Notes: generated from the sequence alone by a model not told the origin. DNA of 64,000 bases from Sulfurospirillum oryzae (GCF_025770725.1 NZ_JANZKZ010000003.1:124001-188000), one strand, 5' to 3'; counted from the stretch's first letter, positions 47,070-57,129 are shown. Made by a program: numbers and translations.

Positions 47070-48140
47070 ATGCGATACAGTCTCCCCCTTTTTATCTGTC
47101 TCCTGTTTGTGTTGAGCGGTTGTGCTCCAAAATCTGCTCCTAGCCCCCAAGATGAAGCTTTTGTAACTTCTCTCAAAGAACAAAATGAACGCTTTGAAAA
47201 GCTAAGTCAAAATGAAAATTTTGATGAATTGCTCTTCTTGTTTCGCCAAAATTGCGCGGCACCCTTGACTAAAAAAGTCTATGCCAATGTTTGTGAGCAA
47301 TCCTTACATGTAAAAGATGCAAGAGCCTTTTTTCAAAACTCGTTTGAGTTAAAAAAGATCGATCCAAACGAGCAACGTTCGATGTTAACGGGTTATTATG
47401 AGCCACTGCTTCATGGAAGTATGAAAAAAAGCGCGCGCTTCAAGTACCCTGTGTATGCGAAGCCAAAAGATTTGGTGGCGATTGTGGGTGAAAATGATAA
47501 AAAGATGCGTGGGCGTTCGGTAAAAGGCAAAATGCTTCCGTACTATACCCGTGAAGAGATTGGAAAGCGTAAGCTCAATGCCGAGGTGCTCTGTTATGTA
47601 GACGATAAAATTGACCTCTTTTTTATGGAAGTGCAAGGCTCTGGCAGGGTTGAGCTCGAAGATGGCAAAGTCATTTTTATAGGCTATGCAGATTCCAATG
47701 GGCATCAGTACAAATCATTGGGTCGCGAGATGATGAACCGCGGTATTTTTGCCAGCGTTGATGAGATTTCCTTGCAGAGTATCAGAGCATGGCTTTTAGC
47801 GCATCCAAGTCAAATTGATGCTATGCTAAACACCAATCCAAGCTATGTTTTTTTCCGCAAAATGGAGCAAAAAGCAACGGGAAGTTTGGGGCTTGTCTTA
47901 ACGCCTGAGCGTTCTGTCGCGGTGGATCGCAGTTTCATTCCACTAGGATCACTTTTAGCGGTTAAAAGTCATTCACCCAACTACAGTGTCGATAAATTTG
48001 TCTTTGCACAAGATACAGGCGGGGCGATCAAAGGTCCAAATAGGGCTGATATGTTTATGGGGTATGGCGAGCGGGCACAGTGGATAGCAGGCGAGCTTAA
48101 AGCGCCTCTTGAAGTGTGGATAATGCAGCCCAAATTTTAA
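47070..48140 (+). CDS. mltA: Membrane-bound lytic murein transglycosylase A
   Basis: A 356-residue lipoprotein with lipobox LFVLSGC (Cys near 18). MltA features: MLTGYYEPLLHGS, FFMEVQGSGRVEL and a C-terminal 3D domain (FVFAQDTGGAIKGPNRADMF) with catalytic Asp. Cleaves peptidoglycan. A palindrome copy at 47303 is read SLHVK. Faces the MFS gene across a shared promoter with TATAAT at 46980. Confidence 0.93.
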   Translation: MRYSLPLFICLLFVLSGCAPKSAPSPQDEAFVTSLKEQNERFEKLSQNENFDELLFLFRQNCAAPLTKKVYANVCEQSLHVKDARAFFQNSFELKKIDPNEQRSMLTGYYEPLLHGSMKKSARFKYPVYAKPKDLVAIVGENDKKMRGRSVKGKMLPYYTREEIGKRKLNAEVLCYVDDKIDLFFMEVQGSGRVELEDGKVIFIGYADSNGHQYKSLGREMMNRGIFASVDEISLQSIRAWLLAHPSQIDAMLNTNPSYVFFRKMEQKATGSLGLVLTPERSVAVDRSFIPLGSLLAVKSHSPNYSVDKFVFAQDTGGAIKGPNRADMFMGYGERAQWIAGELKAPLEVWIMQPKF

Positions 48141-48187
48141 ACAAAAATCGGTACAATAAAGATTCATTTGAGTATTTGGAGCAGAGT

Positions 48188-48805
48188 TTGAGAATTATTT
48201 TAGCCACGTCCAATCAAGGTAAAGTAAAAGAGTTCCAGTCATGGATCAGCGAATACGAAGTCGTCGCTTATAGCGATATTATGGCGCCTTTTGAAATTGA
48301 TGAGACAGGGACAACTTTTAAAGAAAATGCACTCATTAAAGCACGTGCCGTTTATGAGAAGCTAGAAGATAAAAATGACATCGTCTTAAGTGATGACAGT
48401 GGCATTAGCGTACCCGTTTTAGGTGGAGAACCGGGCATTTACAGCGCGCGTTATGCAGGCGTGAATGCGAGCGCAAAAGATAATTTGAACAAACTTATTC
48501 AGACGCTTAAAGACAGAGGGATTGCAAAAACGCCTGCCTTTTACACTGCGGCGATTGCGCTTGTATGTGCAAAAGGTGAATTTTGTGTCCACGGTTGGAT
48601 GCATGGCGATGCCATAGCGGAGGCTCGTGGAAACAATGGTTTTGGGTATGACCCGATGTTTATCCCCTGTGGTTACAACCAGACACTGGGTGAGCTGGAT
48701 GAGAGCGTGAAAAAAGCCTTTTCTCACCGAGCGCGTGCGTTAGAGCTCGCGCACATCGTTCTCAATAGTTTAAATTTCTTGCAAAATTCATTTTGCAAGA
48801 AGTGA
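48188..48805 (+). CDS. rdgB: XTP/dITP diphosphatase
   Basis: A 205-residue Ham1/RdgB enzyme from TTG 48188 (GGAG upstream; the longer frame to 48116 overlaps mltA). LATSNQGKVKEF, DSGISVPVLGGEPGIYSARYAG and NNGFGYDPMF are the family signatures. Hydrolyses inosine and xanthosine triphosphates. Its 3' end contains half of the first hairpin of the following repeat. Confidence 0.93.
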   Translation: MRIILATSNQGKVKEFQSWISEYEVVAYSDIMAPFEIDETGTTFKENALIKARAVYEKLEDKNDIVLSDDSGISVPVLGGEPGIYSARYAGVNASAKDNLNKLIQTLKDRGIAKTPAFYTAAIALVCAKGEFCVHGWMHGDAIAEARGNNGFGYDPMFIPCGYNQTLGELDESVKKAFSHRARALELAHIVLNSLNFLQNSFCKK

Positions 48806-48895
48806 AAGCACCAAAGGTGCGTGGGCATTCCGCCGAGGAAAACTTAGCGTTAGCGTAGCTTTTCGAGCTTTGCTCTAAAAGCGTGTTTAGAGTTC
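48776..48895 (+). repeat. Intergenic hairpin repeat, copy 4
   Basis: TTCTTGCAAAAT/ATTTTGCAAGAA hairpin (48776-48801, overlapping the rdgB stop), GCACCAAAGGTGC, GCGTTAGCGTAGC, and TTTTCGAGC-TTT-GCTCTAAAA. Confidence 0.75.
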
Positions 48896-49015
48896 TAGAA
48901 AACTCTTATGAAATAAAGCAGTAATAAAAAAAGTCTATACTAGGCTTTTTTGATAATGGCTATGGTGCATAGCGCTTATTAAAGAAGCCTCATAATGAAA
49001 CCTCAAAGGATAGAA

Positions 49016-50230
49016 ATGGCAACAGTATTAATTATTGGTGCGGGTGGTGTCAGTCGTGTGGTCACCAAAAAATGTGCGATGAACAAAGATGTTTTTTCAC
49101 ATATTGTTTTAGCAAGCAGAACAAAGTCAAAGTGCGATCAAATCGCAAACGAGATCAAAGAATCTTTACATGTAGACATTGAAACCGCTGCGATTGATGC
49201 AGACAACGTCGATGCGCTTGTTGCGTTGATTCAAAAAGTCAAGCCAGCGTTAGTCATGAATATTGCGCTTCCATACCAAGATTTAACCATCATGGACGCC
49301 TGTGTTAAAACCAATGTACCTTACCTTGATACGGCAAATTATGAGCATCCAGATCTCGCAAAATTTGAGTACAAAGAGCAATGGGCAAGAGATAAAGCGT
49401 TTAAAGATGCTGGCATTATGGCGCTTTTAGGCAGTGGTTTTGACCCAGGTGTCACCAATGTTTTCTGTGCTTACGCACAACAATACCTTTTCGATGAGAT
49501 CAACTCTATCGACATCTTAGACTGTAATGCAGGCGATCACGGTTATGCGTTTGCAACCAACTTTAACCCAGAGATTAACCTTAGAGAAGTGAGCTCCAAA
49601 GGACGTTACTGGGAAGAGGGTAAATGGATCGAAACAGAGCCTGTTTCAGTAAAAATGGTCTGGGATTACCCAGAAGTGGGCCCAAAAGACAGTTACCTTC
49701 TCTACCATGAAGAGTTAGAGTCTTTGGTTCAAAACATCAAAGGGCTTAAACGTATTCGTTTCTTTATGACCTTTGGTCAAAGCTACCTCACTCACATGAA
49801 ATGTTTGGAAAATGTCGGCATGCTTCGCATTGATGAAGTTGAGGTCGATGGTGTGAAAATCGTGCCAATTCAACTCTTAAAAGCGCTACTTCCAGACCCT
49901 GCAAGTTTGGGACCGAGAACCGTTGGTTTTACGAACATCGGTTGTGTCTTTGAAGGTCTAAAAGATGGCAAAAAACGCAAAATCTACATCTACAATGTGT
50001 GCGACCACCAAGCATGTTATCGTGAGACAGGTGCTCAAGCAGTCAGTTACACCACAGGTGTGCCTGCGATGATCGGTGCTAAGATGATGTTAGAGGGCAA
50101 ATGGGCTGGCAAGGGTGTGTTCAATATGGAACAATTCGATGCAAAACCATTTATGGATGAGTTAAACACACAAGGGCTTCCTTGGAAAATTATCGAAATG
50201 AAACCAGAGGAAACGTTCGAAGTTAAATAG
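49016..50230 (+). CDS. Carboxynorspermidine/carboxyspermidine dehydrogenase
   Basis: A 404-residue saccharopine-dehydrogenase-like enzyme (CASDH) from ATG 49016 (AAAGGAT upstream; the longer frame to 48995 is unneeded). N-terminal Rossmann VLIIGAGGVSRVVTKKCAMN, GSGFDPGVTNVF and YNVCDHQACYRETG. It makes carboxyspermidine from putrescine and aspartate semialdehyde; nspC at 57130 decarboxylates it. Both in one window supports the alternative polyamine route. Palindrome copy at 49165. Confidence 0.92.
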   Translation: MATVLIIGAGGVSRVVTKKCAMNKDVFSHIVLASRTKSKCDQIANEIKESLHVDIETAAIDADNVDALVALIQKVKPALVMNIALPYQDLTIMDACVKTNVPYLDTANYEHPDLAKFEYKEQWARDKAFKDAGIMALLGSGFDPGVTNVFCAYAQQYLFDEINSIDILDCNAGDHGYAFATNFNPEINLREVSSKGRYWEEGKWIETEPVSVKMVWDYPEVGPKDSYLLYHEELESLVQNIKGLKRIRFFMTFGQSYLTHMKCLENVGMLRIDEVEVDGVKIVPIQLLKALLPDPASLGPRTVGFTNIGCVFEGLKDGKKRKIYIYNVCDHQACYRETGAQAVSYTTGVPAMIGAKMMLEGKWAGKGVFNMEQFDAKPFMDELNTQGLPWKIIEMKPEETFEVK

Positions 50231-50330
50231 GTTTCTTGCAATGATGCAAGAAACCTCTGCCTTGCAAAGGCAAGCTTTAGTGCCATGAGCTTCTAGCGTA
50301 GCTTTTTTGGCTTTGCCTAAAAAGCGTTAT
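50230..50330 (+). repeat. Intergenic hairpin repeat, copy 5
   Basis: GGTTTCTTGCA/TGCAAGAAACC (50230-50255, terminator-like directly after the CASDH stop), TGCCTT-GCA-AAGGCA, AGCGTAGC and GCTTTTTTGGC-TTT-GCCTAAAAAGC. Confidence 0.75.
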
Positions 50331-50349
50331 AAAAATATGATCTCTCGCT

Positions 50350-50377
50350 CAAAGCTTTACATGTAAAGTTTTGAGCC
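50350..50377. repeat. 28-bp imperfect palindrome centred on the dispersed motif
   Basis: CTCAAAGC-TTTACATGTAAA-GTTTTGAG: arms differ at one pair (G-U in RNA). It shows the motif also at the centre of a longer dyad. Confidence 0.6.
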
Positions 50378-50410
50378 TCCTCTTTGACACTTTACATGTA
50401 AAGGATCACC

Positions 50411-50749
50411 ATGTCAAAAAAAGCAAAAATCTTATGGACAACCGATAACAAAGAAACCTCATTACTGATGGTCTGTCTTTATGCACACAACGCCATTTTA
50501 AAGGGTTGGATGGATGAAGTGGAAGTGCTGGTTTGGGGTTCTTCACAACGTTTAATCGCTGAAGATGCGGAAGTGAGAGCTAAAGTCGAATCGATGATAA
50601 GAGATGGCGTTAAAGTGGTGGCGTGTCTTAAATGCGCCGACACGATGGACATTACCGCGCCTTTGCAAACCTGTGGCATTGATGTCCATTATACGGGTGA
50701 ATTACTCAGTTCATGGATTAACTCTGGCGAGACTGTTATTAGCGTATGA
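50411..50749 (+). CDS. DsrE-family protein
   Basis: A 112-residue DsrE/TusD-fold protein (ILWTTDNKETSLLMVCLYAH; LIAEDAEVRAKVESMIRDGV; VVACLKCADTMDI). CLKCAD near residue 77 supplies the usual sulfur-binding cysteine region. Role in sulfur relay or redox signalling likely. The sequence TTTACATGTAAAGGATCACC directly before its ATG nearly matches the leader of the adenosine deaminase gene. Overlaps the SDR gene by 4 bases. Confidence 0.8.
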   Translation: MSKKAKILWTTDNKETSLLMVCLYAHNAILKGWMDEVEVLVWGSSQRLIAEDAEVRAKVESMIRDGVKVVACLKCADTMDITAPLQTCGIDVHYTGELLSSWINSGETVISV

Positions 50750-51570
50750 AAACAGTTTTAATCACGGGCTGTTCTTCGGGCATTGGTTATACCTGTGCAC
50801 ATGGGCTTTCAAAGCTAGGTTACACCGTTTTTGCTACATGTCGCAATGATGCCGATGTCAAGCGTTTGCAAGCCGAAGGGCTGAATGCTTTTAAGCTCGA
50901 TTTGTGTGATTCTAGCAGTTTACATGTAGCGCTTGCTTGGATGCTCTCACAAACGGGTGGTCATATTGATGTTCTTTTTAACAATGCCGCTTACGGACAA
51001 CCTGGAGCTGTGGAAGACCTTAAACGTGACGTGCTTCGTGAGCAGTTTGAAACCAATGTCTTTGGTACGCAGGAGCTTACAAACCTCGTGCTTCCTTATA
51101 TGCGCAAACAAAAAAGCGGAAAAATCATTTATAACAGCTCTATTTTGGGTTTTGTGGCGATGAGTTACCGAGGTGCATACAATGCTTCTAAATTTGCGAT
51201 TGAGGGTTTAGCGGATACCTTACGACTCGAACTTTATGGAAGTGGGGTGGAAGTTGTTTTGATCGAGCCTGGTCCTATTCGTAGCCATTTTCGCAAAAAT
51301 GCACTGGCGAAGTTTTTAGCCAACATCGATCAAGAACATTCGGCGCACAAAGAGATTTACGCTAAAACACTTCAAAGGCTTCAAAAAAGTGGCGATAGTG
51401 CTTTTACGTTGGGAGCTGAGGCTGTTTTGGAGGTTTTAGTTCAAGCGATTGAGGCGAAAAAGCCGAAATTTCGTTACCTTGTAACCTTCCCCACCAAACT
51501 CTTTGTATGGCTCAAACGACTTTTGCCAACATCTTGGATGGATGTTATAGCGCGTAAAGCGGGAGATTAA
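50746..51570 (+). CDS. Short-chain dehydrogenase/reductase
   Basis: A 274-residue classical SDR: TGCSSGIGYTCA cofactor loop, NNAAYGQPGAVED, and catalytic Ser...Tyr-x-x-x-Lys in NSSILGFVAMSYRGAYNASKF. NAD(P)-dependent; substrate unknown. In-frame palindrome copy at 50919. Coupled to the DsrE gene. Confidence 0.9.
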   Translation: MKTVLITGCSSGIGYTCAHGLSKLGYTVFATCRNDADVKRLQAEGLNAFKLDLCDSSSLHVALAWMLSQTGGHIDVLFNNAAYGQPGAVEDLKRDVLREQFETNVFGTQELTNLVLPYMRKQKSGKIIYNSSILGFVAMSYRGAYNASKFAIEGLADTLRLELYGSGVEVVLIEPGPIRSHFRKNALAKFLANIDQEHSAHKEIYAKTLQRLQKSGDSAFTLGAEAVLEVLVQAIEAKKPKFRYLVTFPTKLFVWLKRLLPTSWMDVIARKAGD

Positions 51571-51584
51571 AACTTAATGCTTTC

Positions 51585-51633
51585 TTGACAAAATATTTTT
51601 TGTTAACTATAATGACAATAAATTTTTTGTCAA
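51585..51633 (+). promoter_or_regulatory. Consensus sigma-70 promoter with twin palindromic operators
   Basis: TTGACA (51585-51590), 17 bases, TATAAT (51608-51613): both boxes match the consensus perfectly. Two 22-bp imperfect palindromes (51585-51606 and 51612-51633) share TGACAA, a central A/T tract and TTTTTTGT, agreeing at 18 of 22 positions, 27 bases centre to centre. One covers the -35, the other the transcript start. A repressor binding tandem sites is the simplest reading. Confidence 0.7.
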
Positions 51634-51644
51634 AAGGCAAAGCA

Positions 51645-52799
51645 ATGAAAAATGTTGTTGGTCAGGCGGTACGCGGTAAAGATTTTTGGGATAGAAAAAG
51701 TGAACTAGCCAAGATTTGGCAAGCCATTGAAAACGGCACCCATCCTTTGCTTGTAGCTCCAAGACGTGTGGGTAAAACTTCTATCATGTACAAAATTTTA
51801 GACGAACCAAAAGACGATTACGCTGTTGTATATGTCAATACCGAGTCTGCTGACAGTGAAAATGATTTTTGGCATAAACTTTTTAATGCGTTAATGGATG
51901 AAGAGTTTAAAAATAAAAATAAGCTCGTACTAAAATCTTTTTATGCTCGTATTAAGACCATTTCGATTAAAAAAATTAGCACTTCTGGTATCGAGTTTGA
52001 TGATGGCAAAGTGCTTGATTATGCTGAAGCTTTTGAAGAATTAATCAAAGAGATAGACAGTGATAAAAAGCTGATTATTATGATGGATGAGTTTGCTCAA
52101 ACGATTGAAAATATCATCAAATATGCAAGTATTCGCGAAGCAGAATCTCTGTTAAAAACCCATCGCTCCCTTCGTCAAAATCCTAAAATTACCTCTAAAG
52201 TTACTTTTGTTTATGCAGGTTCTATTGGTTTAGAGAGCGTTGTGGCAAAGCTAGATGCAATGAAGTTTATTAACGACTTAAATTCCATTAAAGTTACCCC
52301 TTTATCAAAAGATGAAGCGGCAGAATTTGCGCACTCTTTAAATACTTTGATAAAAAGTGACGAAATTTTTTATTTACTTGAGCGCATAGAGTGGCTTATT
52401 CCTTTTTATATTCAACTTATTATTCAAGAGATTCATGCTATTTGCCTTGAAAAATCTTTACATGTAATCTCCAAAGAGACTGTTGATCAAGCGATAGAAC
52501 ACGCCCTTGATCATCGAAATCACTTTGAACATTGGCTAGCGCGCATTAAAAGTGCTTTTGAAAAAGATGAGTTTAAATTTGCAAAAGAAATTCTAAATCT
52601 ACTTAGTGATCAAGGCACATTAGAGTCTAAAGAGATAAGCAATCTTGCTGACAAATATGGACTGGAACATGAAGTTGCCAAAGAGATAATTCATGCACTG
52701 GTGTATGATGGCTACATCAACAATAACGAAAACCCTAAAATCTATCGCTTTAACTCTCCTATCTTAAAACTATGGTGGTATAAAAATGTCGCAAATTAA
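51645..52799 (+). CDS. Archaeal-type (ATPase_2-like) ATPase with C-terminal winged helix
   Basis: A 384-residue protein from ATG 51645 (AAAGG upstream). Walker A APRRVGKTS (38-46), Walker B LIIMMDEFAQTIE (about 143), and sensor-like VTFVYAGSIGLE. The C-terminus (about 310-384; SKEISNLADKYGLEHEVAKE, ENPKIYRFNSPIL) is a winged-helix/DUF234-type region that may bind DNA. In-frame palindrome copy at 52457. Overlaps the second ATPase by 14 bases. Promoter is strong and probably repressed. Function unknown; defence or stress response is possible. Confidence 0.78.
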   Translation: MKNVVGQAVRGKDFWDRKSELAKIWQAIENGTHPLLVAPRRVGKTSIMYKILDEPKDDYAVVYVNTESADSENDFWHKLFNALMDEEFKNKNKLVLKSFYARIKTISIKKISTSGIEFDDGKVLDYAEAFEELIKEIDSDKKLIIMMDEFAQTIENIIKYASIREAESLLKTHRSLRQNPKITSKVTFVYAGSIGLESVVAKLDAMKFINDLNSIKVTPLSKDEAAEFAHSLNTLIKSDEIFYLLERIEWLIPFYIQLIIQEIHAICLEKSLHVISKETVDQAIEHALDHRNHFEHWLARIKSAFEKDEFKFAKEILNLLSDQGTLESKEISNLADKYGLEHEVAKEIIHALVYDGYINNNENPKIYRFNSPILKLWWYKNVAN

Positions 52800-54810
52800 C
52801 TATTCTCGGTATAAATACACACCCGATGAGATGAATGAAGAGGATTTTTTATCACGATTTGCGGTGCGTAAGGAAATTGTGGAAACCATTTTTAGTGACC
52901 TTAAAACATCTGATTATAACGTGCCAAATCAAAACTATCTGATCATCGGTCAACGAGGGCAAGGAAAGACAACACTGCTTCGCAAACTTCAACTTGATGT
53001 TAAAAATGATGTGTCGTTGTCGGCATTTTTACTCCCTGTAAAATTCGCCGAAGAGCAGTACCAGATTCGCTCATTGTGTCGATTGTGGGAAGAGGTAGCG
53101 GAGTACCTTCAAGTCATTTACCCAGAGATTTTCCCTACCATTTCCGATGATATGGAAGTGCATTATGAGGACGAAGATTATGAGCTCAAATGTTTTGATC
53201 TTTTAGATAAAGCCATCAGAGCACAATCCAAAAAGCTTCTTTTGCTCATCGACAACATCGATGAACTACTAGAAAAACTGAGTAAAAAAGAGCAACACAG
53301 ACTTAGAGAAATTTTGCTGAGTTCTTCAACGCTTCGCATTGTCGGCGGTTCAACGAAGATGATTGAGCAGCATTTTGACTATAGTTCACCTTTTTACCAG
53401 TTTTTTAAGATCATTAAATTAAAAGGGCTTAGTTTTGAGGAGAGCAAAGAATTTTTACTTGCCATTGCTAAAGAAGATCAAAAAGAGAGAATCACCTCTG
53501 TTTTGGAAAAAACACCTGAGCGGGTTGAAACGCTGAGACGTTTGACAGGTGGTGTGCCCCGAACACTCGTGATGCTTTTTGACATCTTTTTAGATGAAGA
53601 GGGCAATGCATTTGATGACCTTTTAAAAATTCTTGATGAGGCAACACCGCTTTATAAACACCGCATGGATGACTTGCCCCCACAACTTCAAGATATCGTC
53701 CATACCATCGCGATGAATTGGGATGGCATGTTCACGAGTGAAATTGCTAAAAAAACAAAGTTGGAGAGTAAAGCGGTCTCGTCCCAACTCAAACAGCTTG
53801 AAAAATACGAGATCGTCGAGTCTGAATCCGCAGGCAAAAATAAAATCTATAAAATCAGAGAACGCTTTTTTAACATCTGGTACTTGATGCGTTATGGTCG
53901 CAAAAAAGATAGACAACGAGTTGAATGGTTGGTGAAGTTTTTTGTCTCATGGTTTAGCCAAGAAGAGCTTGAGAATAGGGCTAAAAACTTAATAGTGACG
54001 ATGAAAAATGGTAATGTTAAAGCACCTTTTGTGCATATCATGACGGAGGCTTTAAGTTATACGGGAAGTTTAGAATTAGCAACAGAATATCGGTTGAAAC
54101 AAGCTGCAAAAGAATGTTTAGAAAAACAAAATTCTGAACTAAGTAAAGAGCTATCCCAATCTGAATTTGAGTTACTATTAAAAGCTAAAGATTTGAATAT
54201 TGAGAAGAAAATACCAGAGGCTCTTAATGTATTAATACAGTCAAAACGTGCTAGTAAAAATATTTTAGCCTATATTGGGCATCTTTATCAGAGTATATCT
54301 GATTTTACTAAGGCGGAGCAATATTATAGAGAAGCTATTGAAAAAGGTGATATGTTTTCATATAGCTTCTTAGCAAGTGTTTATTTTGAAAATTCTATTA
54401 AAAGAGAAGATGCTCTTTCATATGCTAAAAAAGGCTATAAGTTTTGTGAGGATGATCATAATACATTTGTTTTAGCGATGATTCTTATATGGTGCGAGAG
54501 TTTTCAAGAAAGTTATATTATTTTTGAAAAATATTTAACATCAAAAGAAGCTAAAAAGGAACAAGAGATCTTTGTGCAATGGTTTTTATCTCTTCTTATG
54601 GCAAAAGGACAACTCTATCAAACTAAAAAATTCATGGAAATGCCAGAGTATGAGTTGAAAGAACGCTTCAAACCGATATGGTATGCACTGATGAAACTTA
54701 TGGCAAAAGAGTTTCCCTATGAGTTTGAAAAAATGGGAAGTGAACTTGCTGAAAGTGTTGAAGAGATTTTAGCTAAAATTGAATTTTATAAGGAAAGATA
54801 CAAAATTTAA
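52786..54810 (+). CDS. STAND-like ATPase with winged helix and TPR-type C-terminus
   Basis: A 674-residue protein. Walker A GQRGQGKTT (55-63), Walker B LLLLIDNIDELL (about 150-161), a GGST sensor region (about 185), winged helix (MFTSEIAKKTKLESKAVSSQ, about 312-365) and C-terminal helix repeats of TPR type (about 430-640; YIGHLYQSISDFTKAEQYYR). This NTPase-wHTH-TPR order is that of STAND signal proteins. From about 54080 on the DNA is visibly more AT-rich than the 5' half, suggesting a swapped or fast-evolving sensor. Second gene of the operon. Confidence 0.78.
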   Translation: MSQINYSRYKYTPDEMNEEDFLSRFAVRKEIVETIFSDLKTSDYNVPNQNYLIIGQRGQGKTTLLRKLQLDVKNDVSLSAFLLPVKFAEEQYQIRSLCRLWEEVAEYLQVIYPEIFPTISDDMEVHYEDEDYELKCFDLLDKAIRAQSKKLLLLIDNIDELLEKLSKKEQHRLREILLSSSTLRIVGGSTKMIEQHFDYSSPFYQFFKIIKLKGLSFEESKEFLLAIAKEDQKERITSVLEKTPERVETLRRLTGGVPRTLVMLFDIFLDEEGNAFDDLLKILDEATPLYKHRMDDLPPQLQDIVHTIAMNWDGMFTSEIAKKTKLESKAVSSQLKQLEKYEIVESESAGKNKIYKIRERFFNIWYLMRYGRKKDRQRVEWLVKFFVSWFSQEELENRAKNLIVTMKNGNVKAPFVHIMTEALSYTGSLELATEYRLKQAAKECLEKQNSELSKELSQSEFELLLKAKDLNIEKKIPEALNVLIQSKRASKNILAYIGHLYQSISDFTKAEQYYREAIEKGDMFSYSFLASVYFENSIKREDALSYAKKGYKFCEDDHNTFVLAMILIWCESFQESYIIFEKYLTSKEAKKEQEIFVQWFLSLLMAKGQLYQTKKFMEMPEYELKERFKPIWYALMKLMAKEFPYEFEKMGSELAESVEEILAKIEFYKERYKI

Positions 54811-54815
54811 GATTA

Positions 54816-54844
54816 AGATAAAGCCCTAAAATAGGGCTTTATCT
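54816..54844. terminator. Bidirectional terminator after the ATPase operon
   Basis: Perfect 13-bp arms AGATAAAGCCCTA and TAGGGCTTTATCT around AAA, between two convergent genes. A-rich and T-rich flanks serve both directions. Confidence 0.85.
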
Positions 54845-56976
54845 CATGTTCTAAATTTATTGAGAATCGCGTTGAGTTTTTCAGTCAACGAGTTAAGATG
54901 CTCACTCGCTCCTGCTATTTCTTCAACACTTCTGGTATTTTGGGTTGAAAGCGTGTTGATTTCTTCAATTTTACTCACGATCTCTTCGATCTTCGAGCCG
55001 GTACTAATATAATCGGTGACCGTTTTGTCGTTTAGGTTGGTTGCAAACTCCATAATATCAACGGTCGTATTGATTTTTTTGCCAACATCTTCGGCAATAA
55101 CAGAGAGCTCTTGAACTTCTTTTGAGTTTCTATTCATCTGTTCGCTACTGTCCATGATAGCTTGAACAATGACATTGATGGTTGCATTGATCTCCACTAA
55201 ACTTTTTTGGGTACGTTCTGCTAACGTGCGCACTTCGTCGGCAACAACCGCAAAACCACGTCCATGCTCTCCCGCACGTGCTGCTTCGATGGCGGCATTA
55301 AGTGCTAAAAGATTGGTCTGATCGGCAATATCACTGATGACCGTGAGAACATTTTTGACCTGATCGGCATCGCTGCTTAATTGTTGGATCTTTTGAGCAA
55401 GCTCCATTTCCGTATGTGCGCTATTTTGAACGCGTTCGCCTAATTGTTGGACAAATCCCCGAGCTGTTCTTAGCTCTTTATTGGCTTTGATAACTTCTTC
55501 TTTGGACTCTTTTGCTTTGGCAACAGAAGTGGTTATCTCTTGTTTGATGGTGTTAGACATCTGTGTTGTTTGGTTAATAATTGTGGTTGAGTCTTCCACA
55601 CGTTTTCCTACTTGAAGCGTTGTGACAGAGAGTTCGTGTGCTATAGAAGCATTTTCACTACTGGTATCTTTAGCAAGGGCAATGGTTGAGCGTACTTTTT
55701 CAATAAAACTATTGATCTCTTGAGAAGCTCCACCTATTTCGTCATTGTTTTTAATCTCAAGCTGTTTGGTAAGATCCCCATCGCCTACCGCTAAATTGTG
55801 CGCGGTTGCTTTTAGGTTAAGGAGTGGTTGTGCAATAAGACTTGTGATAAGAAAATAAATGGCAATAATGGCGATAATAGCGACAATAAATCCTGCCACA
55901 ACGGTCTCAAACAACATATTGTTGATATTAGCAGTTATCTTTTCCCCTTGTTTGGCAGTATGTACATCAATGTTATCGATGTAAACACCAGAGACGATGA
56001 TCCAATCCCATTCTTTAAAATATTTTGCAAACGCTATTTTTGGAGCATCTTTTTTAGTGGTAGGATGCGCAAAATTGTACGTTACAAATGTGCCTTCTTG
56101 AATATTTTTTGTAGCACCGTCAATGATCTGTTGTCTGTATGGGCGACCTTGTGAATCTTTATCATCAATTTTGATCTCTTTATCAATCCATGAAGGATTA
56201 ATGGCATGAAATGCGTATTCATAACCGCCTTTACCATTTTTCTTGATAGCATAAAAATAGCCATCATCGGCGTATCTTAGTTTCTCTAAAATACGAATGG
56301 CTTCATCTTGAAAATGTTTTTTAATGCTTGAAGCATAATCGCCTGTTCCAATAACAAGATCTAAAGGCTCATAATAGAAGTTATAGGAGAGTTTTGGCTC
56401 GTCTTGCTTTGTTATAGGGTGAGGGAAAATAAATTTTGTTACGCCTGTGCCATCTTTTGCAGATTTTAGAATGTCTCTGATGATAAATGTGCCTTCTTTA
56501 TCTTTCATGTCAATCAGATTTTTACCCACAAGCGCTTTGTTGATAGGATGAATGACATTGACACCTTCGAGATTATAGGCATAAAAGTAGCCTACATCGT
56601 TGTTATAGCGATATCCGTTTATGATGCCGAGAAGCATTGTTCTTAGTTCTGCTTGGGAGAGTTTGTCTTTGTTACTCTGATAAACATCATCTAAGATTTT
56701 TTTCAAGCTCATCGCATCGCTTTTGATCTTTTGTGCGATATTGGTTTCTGATGAAGAGGCTTCGTAAAAAGTATTAATGGCTTTTTCTGCCATCATCGTA
56801 TAGGCTTTGAGTTCGTTTTTATTCATATCCAAAATCAGCTCACCCTCATTTTTGGTTTGGGTTTGACCTAGTTGGTTTGATTTGTAGATGACTACAACCA
56901 AAGAGACGGATGCGACGAAAAAAATTGAAACGATAAAAACGACTAGGGCTTTAACTTTAATACTGAGTGAGTTCAT
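54844..56976 (-). CDS. Methyl-accepting chemotaxis protein with Cache sensor
   Basis: A 710-residue receptor: N-terminal span (about 12-32), a periplasmic double Cache region ([20 protein letters not shown] and [20 protein letters not shown] as two similar modules), second span (about 355-378), HAMP, and the kinase-control hairpin [16 protein letters not shown]. It senses small extracellular ligands and drives flagellar taxis. Ligand not predictable. Divergent from nspC. Confidence 0.92.
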   Translation of the reverse strand: MNSLSIKVKALVVFIVSIFFVASVSLVVVIYKSNQLGQTQTKNEGELILDMNKNELKAYTMMAEKAINTFYEASSSETNIAQKIKSDAMSLKKILDDVYQSNKDKLSQAELRTMLLGIINGYRYNNDVGYFYAYNLEGVNVIHPINKALVGKNLIDMKDKEGTFIIRDILKSAKDGTGVTKFIFPHPITKQDEPKLSYNFYYEPLDLVIGTGDYASSIKKHFQDEAIRILEKLRYADDGYFYAIKKNGKGGYEYAFHAINPSWIDKEIKIDDKDSQGRPYRQQIIDGATKNIQEGTFVTYNFAHPTTKKDAPKIAFAKYFKEWDWIIVSGVYIDNIDVHTAKQGEKITANINNMLFETVVAGFIVAIIAIIAIYFLITSLIAQPLLNLKATAHNLAVGDGDLTKQLEIKNNDEIGGASQEINSFIEKVRSTIALAKDTSSENASIAHELSVTTLQVGKRVEDSTTIINQTTQMSNTIKQEITTSVAKAKESKEEVIKANKELRTARGFVQQLGERVQNSAHTEMELAQKIQQLSSDADQVKNVLTVISDIADQTNLLALNAAIEAARAGEHGRGFAVVADEVRTLAERTQKSLVEINATINVIVQAIMDSSEQMNRNSKEVQELSVIAEDVGKKINTTVDIMEFATNLNDKTVTDYISTGSKIEEIVSKIEEINTLSTQNTRSVEEIAGASEHLNSLTEKLNAILNKFRT

Positions 56977-57129
56977 TACCTCTCCTTTTTGCTTCGAATA
57001 AGCATTTACCTTATATCGACTTATGACTAATATATGATTAAATTATGACTAAATTGTGTTGCAATTGTGTTGTATTGCATAATTAAGAGGAAAAATGTTA
57101 CATTTAGTGTGTAAATTTGGGAGAAAAAC

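Noticed and set aside
48116-48187. N-terminal extension of rdgB
   Set aside because: Overlaps mltA; the family starts at the LATSNQGK strand, and TTG 48188 has GGAG upstream.
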